Below, piece after piece: positions 5,665-6,735 of a stretch of DNA of 6,735 nucleotides. The position numbers and the translations under genes were made by a program. The notes below the pieces were generated by a model. The model saw only the letters and a list, made by a program, of their open reading frames with translations, was not told the DNA's origin and ran no database searches. The DNA lies in assembly GCA_937954195.1 (NCBI GenBank), contig CALFYR010000058.1:1-6735 (forward strand). Reading direction: 5' to 3'. The stretch is from an uncultured Dehalococcoidia bacterium. GTDB lineage: Bacteria; Chloroflexota; Dehalococcoidia; Tepidiformales; Tepidiformaceae. Every line of letters starts with the position of its first letter. Position 1 is the stretch's first letter.

Positions 5665-6662
5665 CCGAGGCCGCGCGAAACCCCGGCGGCGCCGCGCCCG
5701 TGCTCGATGTTCGCGGCTTGAAGAAGCACTTCACGAAGCGCTCGGCCGCCTTCTGGAAGGAAGGCACGAACGTCCGCGCGGTCGATGGCATCGACCTCTA
5801 CCTGGAGAAGGGCCAAACCCTCGGCGTGGTGGGCGAAAGCGGCTGCGGGAAGACCACCGCGGGCCGCGTGATCGTCGGCCTCGATGAGCCGACAGCCGGC
5901 CAGATCATCATCAACGGTACCGACATCGTGAAGGTGCCCCAGTTCGACAAGAAGGAATATCGCCGCAAGGTCCAGATGGTGTTCCAGGACCCGATGGCCT
6001 CGCTCGACCCCAAGATGAAAGTCGGCGCCTGCGTCTCGGAACCGCTCGACATCCAGCGCATTGGCTCGAAGAGCGAACGGCGGGACCGCGTCGAACTGCT
6101 GCTCTCCCAGGTCGGCCTCTCGGTAGATATGGCGGACCGCTACCCGAGCCAGCTTTCCGGCGGGCAGCGGCAGCGCATCGGCATCGCGCGAGCGCTCGCG
6201 CTTGAGCCGGACATCATCGTTGCCGACGAGCCGACGAGCGCGCTCGATGTCTCGGTGCGGGCCCAGGTAGTGAACCTGATGCGCGACCTCCAGAACGAGC
6301 TTGGCGTGAGCTTCGTCTTCATCTCGCACGACCTCTCGACCGTGCGCTACATCTCGCACCAGGTGGCGGTGATGTACCTGGGCAAGGTGGTGGAGTACGC
6401 GCCCGCGGCGAAGTTGTTCGAAGAGCCACTGCACCCCTACACGAAAGCGTTGCTCGCCGCCGTACCCGTGCCGGACCCGGCGCTCGAAGCCGAACGCGAA
6501 GTCATCCTGCTGCAGGGCGATCTGCCGAGCCCGGCCCGCCCGCCCGCCGGCTGCCGGTTCAACACCCGCTGCCCGCTGGCCTTCGATCGATGCCGCAGCG
6601 AAGAACCGGTACTTCGCGCCATCGGCAAAGACCGCAAGGTGGCCTGCCACCTGGTGGAGTGA
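5643..6662 (+). CDS. ABC transporter ATP-binding protein, DppF/OppF type
   Basis: A 339-residue cytoplasmic ATPase, expected to pair with the DppD-type subunit on the two permeases. Intact motifs are Walker A GESGCGKT (64-71), Q-loop Gln 115 in VFQDPMASLDP, signature LSGGQRQR (171-178), Walker B IIVADEP with D195 and E196, D-loop ALD (200-202), and switch H229. Both ATPases have complete sites, so both composite ATP sites may be active. The C-terminal extension from about 264 (HPYTKALLAAVP) carries four Cys (C304, C310, C317, C335), the same arrangement as in the partner. GGAGGAG at 5632-5638 lies 4 bases before the ATG, inside the preceding gene. The 22-base overlap implies coupled translation and balanced amounts of the two ATPases. 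The GQ-containing signature and the longer segment before Walker A (about 33-45) favour DppF over DppD type. Confidence 0.96.
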   Translation: MATAEPLTEAARNPGGAAPVLDVRGLKKHFTKRSAAFWKEGTNVRAVDGIDLYLEKGQTLGVVGESGCGKTTAGRVIVGLDEPTAGQIIINGTDIVKVPQFDKKEYRRKVQMVFQDPMASLDPKMKVGACVSEPLDIQRIGSKSERRDRVELLLSQVGLSVDMADRYPSQLSGGQRQRIGIARALALEPDIIVADEPTSALDVSVRAQVVNLMRDLQNELGVSFVFISHDLSTVRYISHQVAVMYLGKVVEYAPAAKLFEEPLHPYTKALLAAVPVPDPALEAEREVILLQGDLPSPARPPAGCRFNTRCPLAFDRCRSEEPVLRAIGKDRKVACHLVE

Positions 6663-6668
6663 TGAGCA

Positions 6669-6715
6669 GGCGGGACGCGGCGTGAGCGGTCCGCCCGTTC
6701 TTGCGGTCAGAACGG
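6669..6715 (+). terminator. Stacked inverted repeats just after the importer operon
   Basis: Seven bases after the last stop codon, GGCGGG (6669-6674) can pair with TCCGCC (6690-6695, one G-U pair). An inner CGC/GCG stem (6676-6678 with 6686-6688) closes a 7-base loop. A second hairpin follows directly: CCGTTCT (6695-6701) pairs perfectly with AGAACGG (6709-6715) around a 7-base loop. The only T-rich run is GTTCTT, so a classical U-tract is missing. The place, at the operon end, fits a terminator or 3' stabilising structure. Chance pairing in GC-rich DNA is a real alternative. Confidence 0.4.
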
Positions 6716-6735
6716 CAGAGAACAACGGGCCAGGA
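6682..6735 (+). CDS. Possible start of a further gene, cut by the window end
   Basis: A GTG at 6682 opens 18 codons that reach the window end without a stop, beginning MSGPPVLAVRTAENNG. It would follow the last importer gene by 19 bases, a normal operon spacing. Against it, there is no good ribosome binding site upstream. The third-base G/C bias is weaker than in the neighbouring genes, and the start lies inside the loop of a candidate terminator hairpin. An ATG overlapping the previous stop (6662) ends after seven codons and is not a gene. I recognise no family in this fragment. Confidence 0.25.
   Translation, partial: MSGPPVLAVRTAENNGPG

Noticed and set aside
5661..6725. Long open frame on the minus strand (354 codons) opposite the second ATPase
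   Set aside because: Same cause: the + strand frame has every ABC ATPase motif in order, and the reverse product has low-complexity composition and no domain.

Overview
This window is a high-GC stretch of bacterial DNA in which every recognisable gene lies on the + strand. It holds the end of one gene, a complete cysteine hydrolase of the isochorismatase-like superfamily, and a complete five-gene ABC importer of the peptide/nickel (Dpp/Opp/Nik) class. Strong G/C bias at third codon positions, several GTG starts, and a Tat-type lipoprotein signal followed by an acidic, Ala/Thr/Pro-rich linker on the binding protein suggest a high-GC lineage such as Chloroflexota or Actinomycetota. This is inferred from style only; no marker gene is present.

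Layout: 1-123 is the C-terminal end of a gene whose last 40 residues resemble the C-terminus of the hydrolase at 268-936, so two hydrolase paralogues sit in tandem. A 144-base, less GC-rich gap with a small hairpin separates them. A 107-base gap follows the second hydrolase and holds a perfect 10-bp stem-loop and then the ribosome binding site of the binding-protein gene. From 1044 to 6662 the importer genes are tightly packed: solute-binding lipoprotein, two permeases (DppB and DppC type) and two ATPases (DppD and DppF type). Their junctions are a 4-base overlap, gaps of 35 and 18 bases, and a 22-base overlap, as expected of one translationally coupled operon. Stacked inverted repeats follow the last stop codon. 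A short open GTG frame runs off the window end and may or may not be a gene.

Working together: the lipoprotein would capture a small solute outside the membrane, the two permeases would form the channel and the two ATPases would drive import. The co-oriented hydrolases, with an Asp-Lys-Cys triad, could split an amide or ureido bond in the imported compound. The substrate is not identifiable from sequence. The binding protein appears to lack the Asp that holds the peptide amino terminus in E. coli DppA, which weakly favours a non-classical ligand. No regulator, RNA gene, mobile element or CRISPR array is visible. Overall this is a conventional importer locus with a few details worth checking, not an obviously new system.
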